A stretch of 49,302 bases of DNA from Sulfurospirillum sp. (GCA_016744795.1 JADGDR010000013.1:1-49302), one strand, 5' to 3'; shown: positions 1 through 10,967, counted from the first letter of the stretch. Notes: a model not told the origin generated them from the letters alone. Made by a program: numbers and translations.

Positions 1-99
1 TGTGGTAACAAAATTATACCTAAATGTGCCTATTTATGGGCTTTAATACTTATATTAACTTCATGGATTTACTGGAATCTATGTGCGAAAGTTGAGTAA
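1..99 (+). CDS. C-terminal fragment of an unidentified membrane protein
   Basis: Frame 1 is open from the first base of the window to a TAA at 97-99, giving 32 residues. They include a tryptophan-rich hydrophobic stretch (AYLWALILILTSWIYWNL) that would make one transmembrane helix, then a short charged tail ending KVE. The gene starts outside the window, so neither family nor length can be judged. It runs toward clpB (convergent), and the intergenic space between them holds a hairpin. I do not recognise the protein. A short open frame at a window edge can occur by chance, but the compact hydrophobic helix makes a real gene end more likely than not. Confidence 0.45.
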   Translation, partial: CGNKIIPKCAYLWALILILTSWIYWNLCAKVE

Positions 100-146
100 T
101 TAAAATATAATTTATGTACTTTAATTATTTAAAAAGAGATTGTATA

Positions 147-172
147 CGTTCCCAAGCTGAAGCTTGGGAACG
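147..172. repeat. Perfect 11-bp inverted repeat with TGAA loop, REP-like; possible terminator
   Basis: The arms at 147-157 (CGTTCCCAAGC) and 162-172 (GCTTGGGAACG) are perfectly complementary around TGAA at 158-161. The hairpin is far richer in GC than its surroundings. It lies between the convergent partial gene and clpB, and on the minus strand it is followed by a T-rich run, so it could end clpB transcription. The arm resembles the CGTTCCCAcgC...GcGTGGGAACG palindromes that recur in many proteobacterial genomes. That resemblance is from memory and is an inference. Confidence 0.6.
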
Positions 173-196
173 AGGAAAAAATTTACATGTAAAGAA

Positions 197-2773
<2,577 letters not shown>

Positions 2774-2801
2774 ATTATACTCCTCATGTTATTTTTCTTA
2801 A

Positions 2802-2830
2802 ATTATACAACTTTAGTCTATCTCTGTCAA
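2802..2830 (-). promoter_or_regulatory. Consensus sigma70 promoter of clpB
   Basis: Read on the minus strand there is TTGACA (2830-2825), exactly 17 bases, then TATAAT (2807-2802), 28 bases upstream of the clpB ATG. Both boxes match the consensus perfectly. That is unusual in Campylobacterota, where housekeeping promoters usually lack a clear -35 box. Strong constitutive promoters gated by a repressor are typical of heat-shock genes in this phylum. Confidence 0.75.
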
Positions 2831-2831
2831 G
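2811..2831 (-). promoter_or_regulatory. HAIR-like HspR operator upstream of clpB
   Basis: On the minus strand the sequence is CTTGACA-N7-ACTAAAG. It has the 7-7-7 geometry of the HspR-associated inverted repeat (CTTGAGT-N7-ACTCAAG) and 11 of 14 matching arm bases. It overlaps the -35 box, so a bound repressor would block RNA polymerase. The same pattern occurs upstream of htpG. Assignment to HspR is inferred; no hspR gene lies in this window. Confidence 0.55.
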
Positions 2832-2914
2832 TTTCTTTATATTTTTTATTCATATTACTTCTTATTTATTTATACATATGTAAAGGTTTTATAGCTTTTT
2901 TAGTAAAATTTCTA

Positions 2915-2920
2915 TATAAT
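2915..2920 (+). promoter_or_regulatory. -10 box of the ctpA-pur operon
   Basis: TATAAT sits 26 bases before the ctpA ATG, with T-rich runs upstream and no clear -35. This is the usual Campylobacterota housekeeping promoter form. Confidence 0.5.
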
Positions 2921-2946
2921 CTACTTTTTTAATAATGGAGATATAA

Positions 2947-4251
2947 ATGAAACATTTAAAATTTGCTTCTATTGGTTTTGCTGCCACCCTTCTTGGGGCA
3001 ACACTTCTTCTTTCATCTGCTCTTATGGCAAAAGATGAAACAGCAACTAAAGAGAGTCGTCTTGCTTCGCTTGCTAAGTTTACAAAAGTTCTAGGTACTG
3101 TCGAAAAGTATTATGTAGATGATTTAAAAATTCAAGAAATAGTGAATAAGTCTATTGAAGGACTTTTATCGAATCTAGATGCTCACTCATCATACTTAGA
3201 TACAAAACATTTTAAAGATTTAAAAATCCAAACAGATGGTGAATTTGGAGGTCTTGGCATAACAATAGGCATGAGAAATGGTGCTCTTACTATCATTGCT
3301 CCGATGGAAGGAACTCCTGCTGATAAAGCTGGTGTGAAAGCAAGTGATATCATACTAAAAATCAATAAACAATCAACTCTAAATATGACTATAGATGAAG
3401 CTGTAGGTATCATGAGAGGAAAACCTGGTACTAGTTTAACCTTAACTATTGTTAGAGATGGCGAAAACAAACCTCTTTTAATACCCATTACAAGAGACAT
3501 CATTAAAATAGACTCAGTATATACTAAAACCATAGAAAAAGAGAATATCCTTTATGTTAGAGTTATCAATTTTGATAAGAATGTAGTTAGAAAAACGAAA
3601 GAAGCACTTAGTAAAAATCTGAATATTAAAGGCATTATTTTAGATTTGAGAAACAATCCTGGAGGACTTCTTAATCAAGCAGTTGGTCTTACAAACCTTT
3701 TTGTCTCTAAGGGTGTAATTGTATCTCAAAAAGGTCGTTATAAAGAACAAAACAGTGAATATACTGCAACAGTAGCTGGAACTATAGATGATATTCCTTT
3801 AGTTGTTTTAGTCAATGGTGGTAGTGCAAGTGCAAGTGAAATTGTGAGTGGTTCACTACAAGATCATAAACGTGCAGTCATAGTTGGAGAAAAAACTTTT
3901 GGAAAAGGAAGCGTTCAAGTTATCTTACCAATAGGTAAAGAAGAAGCGCTAAGACTTACAATAGCAAGATACTACCTTCCAAGTGGAAGAACTATTCAAG
4001 CAGTTGGTGTTACCCCCGACATACTAGTATATCCAGGTAAGGTACCTCATAAATCAAATGACTTTATGATAAAAGAGAAAGAATTAAAACAGCATCTTAA
4101 AGAAGAATTAAAAAAAGTAGATGGTAAAAAAATAAAGAAAAAGAAAACAAAAGAAGAGAAAAAGAAAATTATCACACAAGAAGACATACTAAGAGATTTG
4201 CAATTAAAAAGTGCTGTAGATGTCATAAAAGTACTGAGCATTAAAAAATAA
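2947..4251 (+). CDS. ctpA: Carboxyl-terminal processing protease (S41 family)
   Basis: A periplasmic serine protease that trims or degrades envelope proteins at their C-termini. A signal peptide covers about residues 1-28 (cleavage near ALMA-KD). A PDZ domain lies at about 95-175. The catalytic core has GSASASEIV with Ser295 as likely nucleophile and FGKGSVQ with Lys320 and Gln324. The Ser-25-Lys-4-Gln spacing fits the CtpB family. The tail (about 376-400) is very lysine-rich and probably disordered. The RBS GGAG precedes the ATG. It is the first gene of an operon that continues into purine biosynthesis genes, as in C. jejuni; no functional link between protease and pathway is apparent. Confidence 0.95.
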   Translation: MKHLKFASIGFAATLLGATLLLSSALMAKDETATKESRLASLAKFTKVLGTVEKYYVDDLKIQEIVNKSIEGLLSNLDAHSSYLDTKHFKDLKIQTDGEFGGLGITIGMRNGALTIIAPMEGTPADKAGVKASDIILKINKQSTLNMTIDEAVGIMRGKPGTSLTLTIVRDGENKPLLIPITRDIIKIDSVYTKTIEKENILYVRVINFDKNVVRKTKEALSKNLNIKGIILDLRNNPGGLLNQAVGLTNLFVSKGVIVSQKGRYKEQNSEYTATVAGTIDDIPLVVLVNGGSASASEIVSGSLQDHKRAVIVGEKTFGKGSVQVILPIGKEEALRLTIARYYLPSGRTIQAVGVTPDILVYPGKVPHKSNDFMIKEKELKQHLKEELKKVDGKKIKKKKTKEEKKKIITQEDILRDLQLKSAVDVIKVLSIKK

Positions 4252-4275
4252 ACACCAATAAACAGGAGAATAGAG

Positions 4276-4986
4276 ATGGAAAAACAAGAACTATTGTACG
4301 AAGGAAAAGCTAAAAGACTTTATAATACAGAAGATTCAAATCTTCTTATATCAGAGTTTAAAGATGACTTAACAGCTGGAAATGCAGCGAAAAAAGGTAG
4401 TGAAAAGGGAAAAGGTGCACTTAATTGCAAAATAAGTACACAACTTTTTGCACTTTTAGAAAGTCATGGTATCAAATCTCATCTAGTAAAAACATTAGAT
4501 GACAACAATCAACTTATTAAAAAAGTAGATATTATCATGATTGAAGTAGTTGTAAGAAACATTGCAACTGGTTCACTTACAAAACGCCTTGGCATTGAAG
4601 ATGGAACAGTACTACCTTTTACTTTAGTAGAATTTTACTACAAAGATGATGCACTAAATGATCCACTTTTAAATGACGAACATTGTATCATGATGGATTT
4701 AGTTAAAAGTGAATCTGACTTAGAAGAGTTAAAAAGACTCGGTCGTGAAATAAACTCTATTTTGAAAAAATTCTTCGCTGAACGTAGACTAAACTTAGTT
4801 GATTTTAAAGTAGAATTTGGTGTAGATAACGAAGGTAATATTCTTTTAGCAGATGAAATTAGTCCTGATAGTTGTCGTTTTTGGGATATGGATACAAATG
4901 AGAAACTAGATAAAGATGTGTTTAGACAAGACCTTGGTAATGTTAAAGTTGCGTATCAAGAAGTATTAAATAGAATTTTAAAGTAA
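4276..4986 (+). CDS. purC: SAICAR synthetase (phosphoribosylaminoimidazole-succinocarboxamide synthase)
   Basis: This enzyme joins aspartate to CAIR with ATP in de novo purine synthesis in the cytoplasm. At 236 aa it has the normal bacterial length. It opens with the family's YEGKAKRLY signature at residues 8-16 and contains the conserved [11 protein letters not shown] stretch and the later [12 protein letters not shown] signature. The RBS AGGAG lies upstream of the ATG. It starts 24 bases after ctpA and is followed closely by purS and purQ, so the three are cotranscribed. Confidence 0.98.
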   Translation: MEKQELLYEGKAKRLYNTEDSNLLISEFKDDLTAGNAAKKGSEKGKGALNCKISTQLFALLESHGIKSHLVKTLDDNNQLIKKVDIIMIEVVVRNIATGSLTKRLGIEDGTVLPFTLVEFYYKDDALNDPLLNDEHCIMMDLVKSESDLEELKRLGREINSILKKFFAERRLNLVDFKVEFGVDNEGNILLADEISPDSCRFWDMDTNEKLDKDVFRQDLGNVKVAYQEVLNRILK

Positions 4987-4997
4987 TAGGAAACAAA

Positions 4998-5237
4998 ATG
5001 AAAGTTATCGTGAATATCCAACTAAAAGAAGGTGTACTAGATCCACAAGGAAAAGCAGTTCACCATGCACTGAGTGCTCTTAGTTTTAAAGAAGTTGATG
5101 ACGTAAGAATCGGAAAACAGATAATTATGCAAGTAGATGAAACTGATAAAGAAAAAACCATTGCAAGAGTATCTGAGATGTGTGAAGAACTACTAGCGAA
5201 TACTGTTATCGAAAACTACGAGATAGAGATAGCATAA
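4998..5237 (+). CDS. purS: FGAM synthase subunit PurS
   Basis: This is the small (79 aa) subunit of the three-part phosphoribosylformylglycinamidine synthase. It bridges PurL and PurQ and helps channel ammonia. It begins MKVIVNIQLKEGVLDPQGKAV, the standard PurS opening (VxxxxGVLDPqG). RBS AGGAAA is present. Its stop overlaps the purQ start (TAATG), which suggests translational coupling. purL is not in the window. Confidence 0.96.
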   Translation: MKVIVNIQLKEGVLDPQGKAVHHALSALSFKEVDDVRIGKQIIMQVDETDKEKTIARVSEMCEELLANTVIENYEIEIA

Positions 5238-5911
5238 TGAAAGTTAGTGTAGTCGTCTTTCCAGGGACAAACTGTGAAATTGACACAAAATATGCTTATG
5301 AAAAACTAAATGCTGATGTAGAACTAGTTTTTCATAAAGATGAAACCTTACCAACTGACACAGATTTGGTAGTTCTGCCTGGCGGTTTTAGTTATGGTGA
5401 TTATCTTAGAAGTGCTGCAATAGCTCAGTTTTCTCCTATTATGAAAGACGTAATTAAATTTGCAAAAAATGGCGGAAAAGTTCTTGGTATTTGTAATGGT
5501 TTTCAAATGCTTTTAGAGATGGGACTACTTGAAGGTGCTATGAAAAGAAACTCAAATGTACATTTCATATCAAAGTACCATCACTTAAGAGTAATCAACA
5601 ATGAAAATAATTTTTTGCAAAAACTAAATATTGGTGATGTTATAAACATTCCCATAGCTCATGGTGAAGGAAACTATTTTATAGATGAGCAAGGTTTAGA
5701 AAAACTTTATGCTAATAATCAAGTACTACTAAAGTACGCAGATGAAAATGGCATAGACAAAAATCCAAATGGTTCAGTTGACTCGATAGCTTGCATATGT
5801 AACGAGAACAGAAATGTATTTGGTCTTATGCCTCATCCTGAACGGGCTATTGAAACTCTTTTAGGTTCGTCTGATGGCGTAAAAATGCTTGAAGGTCTTA
5901 TGGAAAGCTAA
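5237..5911 (+). CDS. purQ: FGAM synthase glutaminase subunit PurQ
   Basis: A class I glutamine amidotransferase (224 aa) that releases ammonia from glutamine for PurL. The nucleophile is Cys86 in GICNGFQ. The His and Glu of the triad are His200 and Glu202 in MPHPERAIE. The N-terminal PGTNCEIDT and PGGFSYGDYLR stretches are typical. It overlaps purS by one base and is followed by the next gene through another TAATG overlap. Confidence 0.97.
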   Translation: MKVSVVVFPGTNCEIDTKYAYEKLNADVELVFHKDETLPTDTDLVVLPGGFSYGDYLRSAAIAQFSPIMKDVIKFAKNGGKVLGICNGFQMLLEMGLLEGAMKRNSNVHFISKYHHLRVINNENNFLQKLNIGDVINIPIAHGEGNYFIDEQGLEKLYANNQVLLKYADENGIDKNPNGSVDSIACICNENRNVFGLMPHPERAIETLLGSSDGVKMLEGLMES

Positions 5912-7008
5912 TGAAAAAACTTTTAGTACTGCTTTTTTGTTTTGCTACCACTATATTTGCTCAAGCTGTATATGAGAGTAATGAGACAAATAGCAATACT
6001 ATAGGTCAAGCAAAAGCACAATCTATCTTTCTATCTTATGAAGAGACTCCTTCAAAAATATATGTGGGAGAACTCTTCGCTATCAAAGTAAAAGCGATAA
6101 TAGCCAATGATGACTTTGAAGAGATTACTAATACTTTTCAAGACTCACAAAATATAGAAATCATAAATCCTGATGCAAAATGGCAATGGTTTAGTGATAA
6201 TATCTTTTATAACACTTTTTATATGAAAGCAAATGATATAAATTCTAAGCTACCAACTTTAAATTTAAATATATATAAGGATTCTTACAAAATAGATAGT
6301 GGCAAACTTAAAGGTCCAACACCAAATATCATAAAACTAAATGAGACAAAATATTTTAGTGGTGTTATAGCTAAATCACTTAAAATTAAGAAAAATAAAA
6401 CAACTCATTTTGATGATAAAAATTTTATAGTTGTTTTAGAAATAGAGGCACAACAAGCTAATTTAAAAGATTTTAGTTTAAAATGGGTAACAAGAGATGG
6501 CATTGATTCAAGTAGTAGTAATCTTCCATATTTTAAGATATTTTACTATGCTATAGTTCCTAATTATACAAAAAACTTTATATTTACCTATTTTAATTCT
6601 GTAAATAATAAATTTGAAAAATTTTCTATACCAATAGTTGTAACTGATGACAAAATAAGTACGCAAATAGATTTAAATCCAGCTCAAAGCAGTCTTCGTA
6701 TTTACAAAGATGGAGCTTATGGTTTTATTGGACTGATACTAATTTTACTTTTCATTAGAAGAAAAAAGAAAGCATATATCATCTTTTTAATTGTATTAAT
6801 TGGGCTATTTATATATGACAAAAACCCATTAAATAGCGTTAAGATAGATAAAGGAAGCAATATAAAAATTCTTCCAACTAAAAAATCTACTATATTTTAT
6901 ACCACACAAAGAACTCTTTATGCACAAAAGTTAAATGAAAGAGACAACTATATAAAAATACTACTTCCAAATGGAAAAATAGGATGGATTAATGATAGCA
7001 AGGATTAG
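5911..7008 (+). CDS. Envelope protein with C-terminal SH3b domain
   Basis: The protein has 365 aa and an N-terminal signal peptide (cleavage near IFAQA). A beta-rich region of about 230 residues with a BatD-like feel follows, then two closely spaced transmembrane segments at about 268-301 separated by a basic RRKKKA linker. The last 60 residues form a small SH3b-like domain (ILPTKKSTIFYTT through KILLPNGKIGWIN). Its position between purQ and plsC matches the C. jejuni Cj0515 locus, where a periplasmic protein of unknown role sits. No catalytic motif is visible. An envelope-binding role is inferred from the SH3b domain. The start overlaps the purQ stop. Confidence 0.8.
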   Translation: MKKLLVLLFCFATTIFAQAVYESNETNSNTIGQAKAQSIFLSYEETPSKIYVGELFAIKVKAIIANDDFEEITNTFQDSQNIEIINPDAKWQWFSDNIFYNTFYMKANDINSKLPTLNLNIYKDSYKIDSGKLKGPTPNIIKLNETKYFSGVIAKSLKIKKNKTTHFDDKNFIVVLEIEAQQANLKDFSLKWVTRDGIDSSSSNLPYFKIFYYAIVPNYTKNFIFTYFNSVNNKFEKFSIPIVVTDDKISTQIDLNPAQSSLRIYKDGAYGFIGLILILLFIRRKKKAYIIFLIVLIGLFIYDKNPLNSVKIDKGSNIKILPTKKSTIFYTTQRTLYAQKLNERDNYIKILLPNGKIGWINDSKD

Positions 7009-7687
7009 AGGTCTTTTTGTTGCACTAGCATTTAGCATAACAATTTTAATTGCCATTGCTCTTATGTATATGTTTAAAAAAAAGAATTTTATTTTAAGAA
7101 AAAAATTTTCAAAACTTCAAACTATTTTTATGAATTTTACAACAAAAATAATAGGTACTCCTGATAAAGATGTAAAACTATATCTCATAAATCATCAAAG
7201 TTTGGTTGATATTGTTGCTTTTGAAGCAGCTGATAATCAAGATAAATGCTGGGTTGCTAAAAAAGAAATAGAAAACATTCCCTTATTTGGGCATATTATA
7301 ACTATACCTAAAATGATTGCAATTGATAGAAAAAACAAACGCTCAATTATAAAAATAATAAAACTAAGTAAAGAAAGACTAAAAGAAGGAAGAGTAATAA
7401 CAATGTTTCCTGAAGGAACAAGAGGAGATGGTGAAGAACTTTTGGAATTTCAAACAGGAGCTAAAATACTTGCAGAAAAACTCAATCTAAAAGTACAACC
7501 TGTCGTGTTAGTTAACACAAGACATATATTTGATTCAAGGGGTCTTATATCAAGAAGTGGTGAGGTTTCTATAATATATTTGGACTCAATTGATCCAAAA
7601 ACAGATGAAAATTGGTTTGAAACCATGAAAATTGATATGCAAAAAAGGTTAACAGATGAGCTGGCAAACTATACTAGCCATAGGTAG
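6992..7687 (+). CDS. plsC: 1-acyl-sn-glycerol-3-phosphate acyltransferase
   Basis: This enzyme adds the second acyl chain to make phosphatidic acid for membrane phospholipids. It has 231 aa. An N-terminal membrane helix covers about residues 8-28. The catalytic HX4D box is His68-Asp73 in NHQSLVD, and the substrate-binding FPEGTR is at 139-144. It starts 17 bases inside the preceding gene, and its own end overlaps crcB, so the operon is very compact. Confidence 0.93.
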   Translation: MIARIRGLFVALAFSITILIAIALMYMFKKKNFILRKKFSKLQTIFMNFTTKIIGTPDKDVKLYLINHQSLVDIVAFEAADNQDKCWVAKKEIENIPLFGHIITIPKMIAIDRKNKRSIIKIIKLSKERLKEGRVITMFPEGTRGDGEELLEFQTGAKILAEKLNLKVQPVVLVNTRHIFDSRGLISRSGEVSIIYLDSIDPKTDENWFETMKIDMQKRLTDELANYTSHR

Positions 7688-8042
7688 TGGAGGTTTTATA
7701 GGCGCAGTTGCACGTGCTTACCTAAATGGGCTAATAAATCGTAATCTACCACATGATTTACCATTTGGAACACTTGGCGTTAATATTATGGGTAGCCTAA
7801 TTCTAGGTACACTATTTGCCCTTTTTACTTATACTGAGCTTTTTTCAACTCCAATGAAATCATTTTTATCTACAGGAATGATGGGTGCTTTAACAACTTA
7901 TTCAACTTTTGCACTAGAAACTTTTTGGTTATTCAATGTCGGAAGCTTTGTTTTAGGATTGACAAATGTTGTATTAAATGTTGTTGCAACCATATTTGCA
8001 GCAGGAACAGGTTTTAAAACTATAGAATACTTTTTAAGATAA
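7656..8042 (+). CDS. crcB: Fluoride ion channel CrcB/Fluc
   Basis: A 128-aa inner-membrane protein with four hydrophobic helices that forms a dimeric channel exporting fluoride. Family signatures are GGFIGAVARAYL near the N-terminus, a central GTLGVNIMGS, and TGMMGALTTYSTFALE, which carries the pore Thr/Ser/Phe residues. It overlaps plsC by 32 bases with AAGG upstream of its ATG. No separate fluoride riboswitch is possible in this arrangement. Its 3' end overlaps the convergent ArsC-like gene by 23 bases. Confidence 0.95.
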   Translation: MSWQTILAIGSGGFIGAVARAYLNGLINRNLPHDLPFGTLGVNIMGSLILGTLFALFTYTELFSTPMKSFLSTGMMGALTTYSTFALETFWLFNVGSFVLGLTNVVLNVVATIFAAGTGFKTIEYFLR

Positions 8043-8433
8043 TGGATTTCACCTTTGTTTTAATTTTATAAGCCAATTCTCTATATGTAGATTCATCTTC
8101 CTTATCTATAATTGAAAATTCCATATGAATAGTAGGAACGCATCTAGGAAACTTAGGAGATACCTCTTTTGAATGAGAACAGATAGTAAGAATTAAATCA
8201 AAATCAAAATCTTCCACATCTTCAAAGACTTCTGAGCTTAATTTTGAAATATCTATGCCTTCTTCAATAAGTATTTTCTTTGCATTTGCATTTATATCAA
8301 TATCTCGTTCAACTCCTACGGCAATAAAATCTATTCCTAAATCTTTATTAATATATTTTTTTAAAATAGATTTTGCAATAATAGCACGACAAGAACTTCC
8401 AGCACTTAATAATAAAATCTTTTTCATAATCAA
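8020..8433 (-). CDS. Arsenate reductase / LMW phosphatase-like protein lacking the catalytic Cys
   Basis: The 137-aa protein has the low-molecular-weight phosphatase fold of thioredoxin-linked arsenate reductases. The P-loop, normally LCTGNSCRS, reads LSAGSSCRA: Ser10 replaces the nucleophilic Cys while Cys15 and Arg16 remain. The second redox pair is half lost: TICSHSK keeps one Cys, but the usual Cys-Pro further on is Ser-Pro (EVSPKFP). Ordinary arsenate reduction therefore looks impossible. A binding or regulatory role, or a different substrate, is more likely. AAGGG precedes the first ATG; Met3 is an alternative start. It is monocistronic and convergent with crcB. Confidence 0.8.
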   Translation of the reverse strand: MIMKKILLLSAGSSCRAIIAKSILKKYINKDLGIDFIAVGVERDIDINANAKKILIEEGIDISKLSSEVFEDVEDFDFDLILTICSHSKEVSPKFPRCVPTIHMEFSIIDKEDESTYRELAYKIKTKVKSIILKSIL

Positions 8434-8539
8434 CCCTTAAATTTACACTAGTCTTAGTATATATTATTATTCTTTAATTTATGTTAAAAATTAACTCAAA
8501 ACTTGATACATAATTATAAATAAAACCCATCTTTCTTAA

Positions 8540-8560
8540 CTTGATAGTATATGGCTAAAG
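8540..8560 (+). promoter_or_regulatory. HAIR-like HspR operator upstream of htpG
   Basis: CTTGATA-N7-GCTAAAG has the same 7-7-7 layout as the clpB element and differs from it at only two arm positions (10 of 14 match the HAIR consensus). TTGATA inside it could act as a -35 box. A -10 at the right spacing is not clear (TCTTAT at 8564). Assignment is inferred from sharing between two chaperone genes. Confidence 0.45.
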
Positions 8561-8610
8561 ATATCTTATATTAAAATATTAACTTTATCCTTTTTTTATA
8601 CTATTTTTGC

Positions 8611-8616
8611 TAAAAT
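8611..8616 (+). promoter_or_regulatory. Possible -10 box of htpG
   Basis: TAAAAT is preceded by TTTTTGC, the T-run plus TG form seen in Campylobacterota promoters. It lies about 25 bases before the htpG ATG. It could be the main promoter, with the HAIR-like element further upstream. Confidence 0.4.
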
Positions 8617-8641
8617 ATAAAAAAATTAAAGGAAACTATAG

Positions 8642-10531
8642 ATGTCAAAACATCAATTTCAAACCGAAGTTACACAACTTCTAGACCTCATGATTCACTC
8701 TTTATACTCAAATAAAGAGATATTTTTAAGAGAACTAATCTCAAACTCATCTGATGCATTGGATAAATTAAATTACCTAGCACTTACAGATGATAATTTT
8801 AAAAACTTACAATACCAACCTAGAATAGAAATCGCTATAGACAATAAAGCTAAAACTCTAACACTAAGTGATAGTGGTATAGGTATGAATGAAGAAGACC
8901 TAGTAGAAAATTTAGGAACAATTGCAAAAAGTGGAACAAAATCATTTGTTCAAAATCTAAGTGGTGACCAGAAAAAAGATTCAAATATGATAGGTCAATT
9001 TGGTGTTGGCTTTTACTCTGCTTTTATGGTTGCTTCAAAAATAGAAGTTACTTCTAAAAAAGCTGGCAATGAAAAAGCATTTACATGGGTAAGTGAAGGT
9101 GCTGGAGATTATGAAATAATTGAAACTGCACGAGAAACTCACGGAACTTCAATTAAACTTTATCTCAAAGATGATGAAAATGAATTTTTAGAGTTCGATA
9201 GAATAGAGTCTATCATAAAAAAATACTCAAACCATATCCCTTTTGCTATTTGGATGGACAAAGAAGAAACAATCCCTGCTGTTACAGATGATGAGGGGAA
9301 AGAGAAAGAGCCTGCAAAAACAGAAACTAATAATATCCAAGTAAACAAAGCTTCAGCTCTTTGGAGAATGAATAAAAGCGAAATTAAAAAAGATGAATAC
9401 AAAGATTTTTACAAGCAAATTTCACACGATAGTACAGATCCTATCCTTTGGACACATACAAAAGCAGAAGGAACAATAGAATACTCAACACTTTTTTATA
9501 TACCATCAACTGCTCCAATGGATCTTTTCCGTATGGACTATCAGCCTGGCGTAAAACTTTATGTAAAAAGAGTATTTATTACAGATGATGAAAAAGAGTT
9601 ACTTCCTATTTACCTTAGATTTGTTAAGGGTATCATCGATGCAGAAGATTTACCACTAAACGTTAGTCGTGAGATACTTCAACAAAACCGTATTTTAGAA
9701 ACTATCAAAAAAGCTAGTGTTAAAAAGATACTTGGTGAACTTAAAAAACTTCAAACTAAAGATAGAGAAAAGTATTTAGAATTTTATAAAACTTTTGGAA
9801 GAGTTCTAAAAGAAGGTCTTTATGGTGATTTTGAAAACAAAGATGCACTTTTAGATTTAGTTATGTTCAAATCAAGTAAACGTGATGGATTTGTAACTCT
9901 TAAAGAGTACAAAGAAGCTATGAAAGATGATCAAAAATCAATATACTACATTACTGGTGAAGAAGAAGCTATTCTAAGAAATTCTCCACTTATAGAGCAA
10001 TTTAAAGCAAAAGATATTGAAGTCCTTATCCTTGATGAAGATGTTGATAGTATTGTTATGCCTATGGTAAATGAATATGACAAAACTCCAATCAAACCAG
10101 TAAATAATTCAGATATTGATGAAGAGATAAAAGAAGATAAGCAAGAGACTAAGGAAAATGAAGATAAATTTCAAGCAATCTTAGTAAAAATGAAAGAGAT
10201 TTTAAAAGATGATGCAAAAGATGTTAAGATTTCATCTCGTCTTAGTGACTCTCCATCAGTTCTTATATATGACAAAAATGACCCTGATTTTCAAATGCAA
10301 CAGATGTTAAAACAGATGGGACAAGACAATCTTCCGACTGTAAAACCTATACTTGAAATCAATCCTAAACATGAAATTTTTGAAAAACTATTAACTAAAT
10401 CTGATGATTTACTTCTGAATGATGTTTCATTTTTACTAATGGATCAAGCTAGACTAGCTGAAGGAATGAAAATAGATGACATAACAGGCTTTGCAAAAAG
10501 ATTAAATAAAATTATAGCAAAAGCACTATAA
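8642..10531 (+). CDS. htpG: Hsp90-family chaperone HtpG
   Basis: A cytosolic ATP-dependent chaperone, 629 aa, normal length. The N-terminal GHKL ATPase domain shows [29 protein letters not shown] and [11 protein letters not shown]. The middle domain has the conserved [10 protein letters not shown]. The C-terminal dimerisation domain follows an acidic linker (about 490-515, rich in Glu, Lys and Asp). AAAGGAAA precedes the ATG. It is monocistronic and ends at a strong hairpin. Its upstream region carries an element shared with clpB, which fits heat-shock control. Confidence 0.98.
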   Translation: MSKHQFQTEVTQLLDLMIHSLYSNKEIFLRELISNSSDALDKLNYLALTDDNFKNLQYQPRIEIAIDNKAKTLTLSDSGIGMNEEDLVENLGTIAKSGTKSFVQNLSGDQKKDSNMIGQFGVGFYSAFMVASKIEVTSKKAGNEKAFTWVSEGAGDYEIIETARETHGTSIKLYLKDDENEFLEFDRIESIIKKYSNHIPFAIWMDKEETIPAVTDDEGKEKEPAKTETNNIQVNKASALWRMNKSEIKKDEYKDFYKQISHDSTDPILWTHTKAEGTIEYSTLFYIPSTAPMDLFRMDYQPGVKLYVKRVFITDDEKELLPIYLRFVKGIIDAEDLPLNVSREILQQNRILETIKKASVKKILGELKKLQTKDREKYLEFYKTFGRVLKEGLYGDFENKDALLDLVMFKSSKRDGFVTLKEYKEAMKDDQKSIYYITGEEEAILRNSPLIEQFKAKDIEVLILDEDVDSIVMPMVNEYDKTPIKPVNNSDIDEEIKEDKQETKENEDKFQAILVKMKEILKDDAKDVKISSRLSDSPSVLIYDKNDPDFQMQQMLKQMGQDNLPTVKPILEINPKHEIFEKLLTKSDDLLLNDVSFLLMDQARLAEGMKIDDITGFAKRLNKIIAKAL

Positions 10532-10536
10532 AAGAA

Positions 10537-10570
10537 CTTTACATGTAAGGAGAAATCCTTACATGTAAAG
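10537..10570. terminator. Hairpin built from two TACATGTA palindromes, between convergent htpG and rhodanese
   Basis: The arms at 10537-10550 and 10557-10570 are perfect 14-base inverted repeats, each containing TTACATGTAA. The flanking A10551 and T10556 can also pair, leaving a GAAA tetraloop: a 15-bp stem closed by a GNRA loop. The hairpin begins six bases after the htpG stop and ends four bases before the rhodanese stop codon, so it can serve both genes. On the + side TTTT follows shortly. Paired uptake sequences in other bacteria form terminators in just this way. Confidence 0.75.
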
Positions 10571-10574
10571 ATGC

Positions 10575-10967
10575 TTATTTTGTATACGGAACTAATTTAA
10601 AACCTTGTTTTCCAAGACTTTTAACTCCACCTTTTAAATTGATAACATCATAACCTTGTTTTCCAAGAAAATCTGAAACTACTGTAGTTCTATTTCCTGT
10701 ACGACATATAAGAGCAAACTCTTCACCTTTTTTTACATATCCACTCAAAGTATCTAAAAATTTCTGCGCATCATAATTTCCACGTGCATCAAAAAAAGTT
10801 ATGGGTATAGAATCTTTCACTATACCTGTTTGAACCCACTCAGGTTCAGTCCTAATATCTATAATCTTTATACCACTTTGAACTAGTTCTGGAGTCACAT
10901 TTGCAGTCTTTACACCAGCTAACATAAAAGTAGAAATCATAAATAATCCTAACATTAATTTACCCAT
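10575..10967 (-). CDS. Exported rhodanese-like protein
   Basis: A single-domain sulfurtransferase-like protein of 130 aa with an N-terminal hydrophobic signal (MGKLMLGLFMISTFMLAG), so probably periplasmic. The active-site loop is ICRTGNRTT with the persulfide-forming Cys, and IIDIRTEPEW is the usual first motif. The open frame can be extended three bases to a TTG. GGGAG lies six bases before the ATG at 10967 but only three before the TTG, so the ATG is the likely start. The htpG-rhodanese adjacency is known from C. jejuni. The physiological sulfur donor and acceptor cannot be told from sequence. Confidence 0.9.
   Translation of the reverse strand: MGKLMLGLFMISTFMLAGVKTANVTPELVQSGIKIIDIRTEPEWVQTGIVKDSIPITFFDARGNYDAQKFLDTLSGYVKKGEEFALICRTGNRTTVVSDFLGKQGYDVINLKGGVKSLGKQGFKLVPYTK

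Noticed and set aside
7608-7656. Possible fluoride riboswitch before crcB
   Set aside because: crcB starts inside plsC and is cotranscribed; no riboswitch core is visible.
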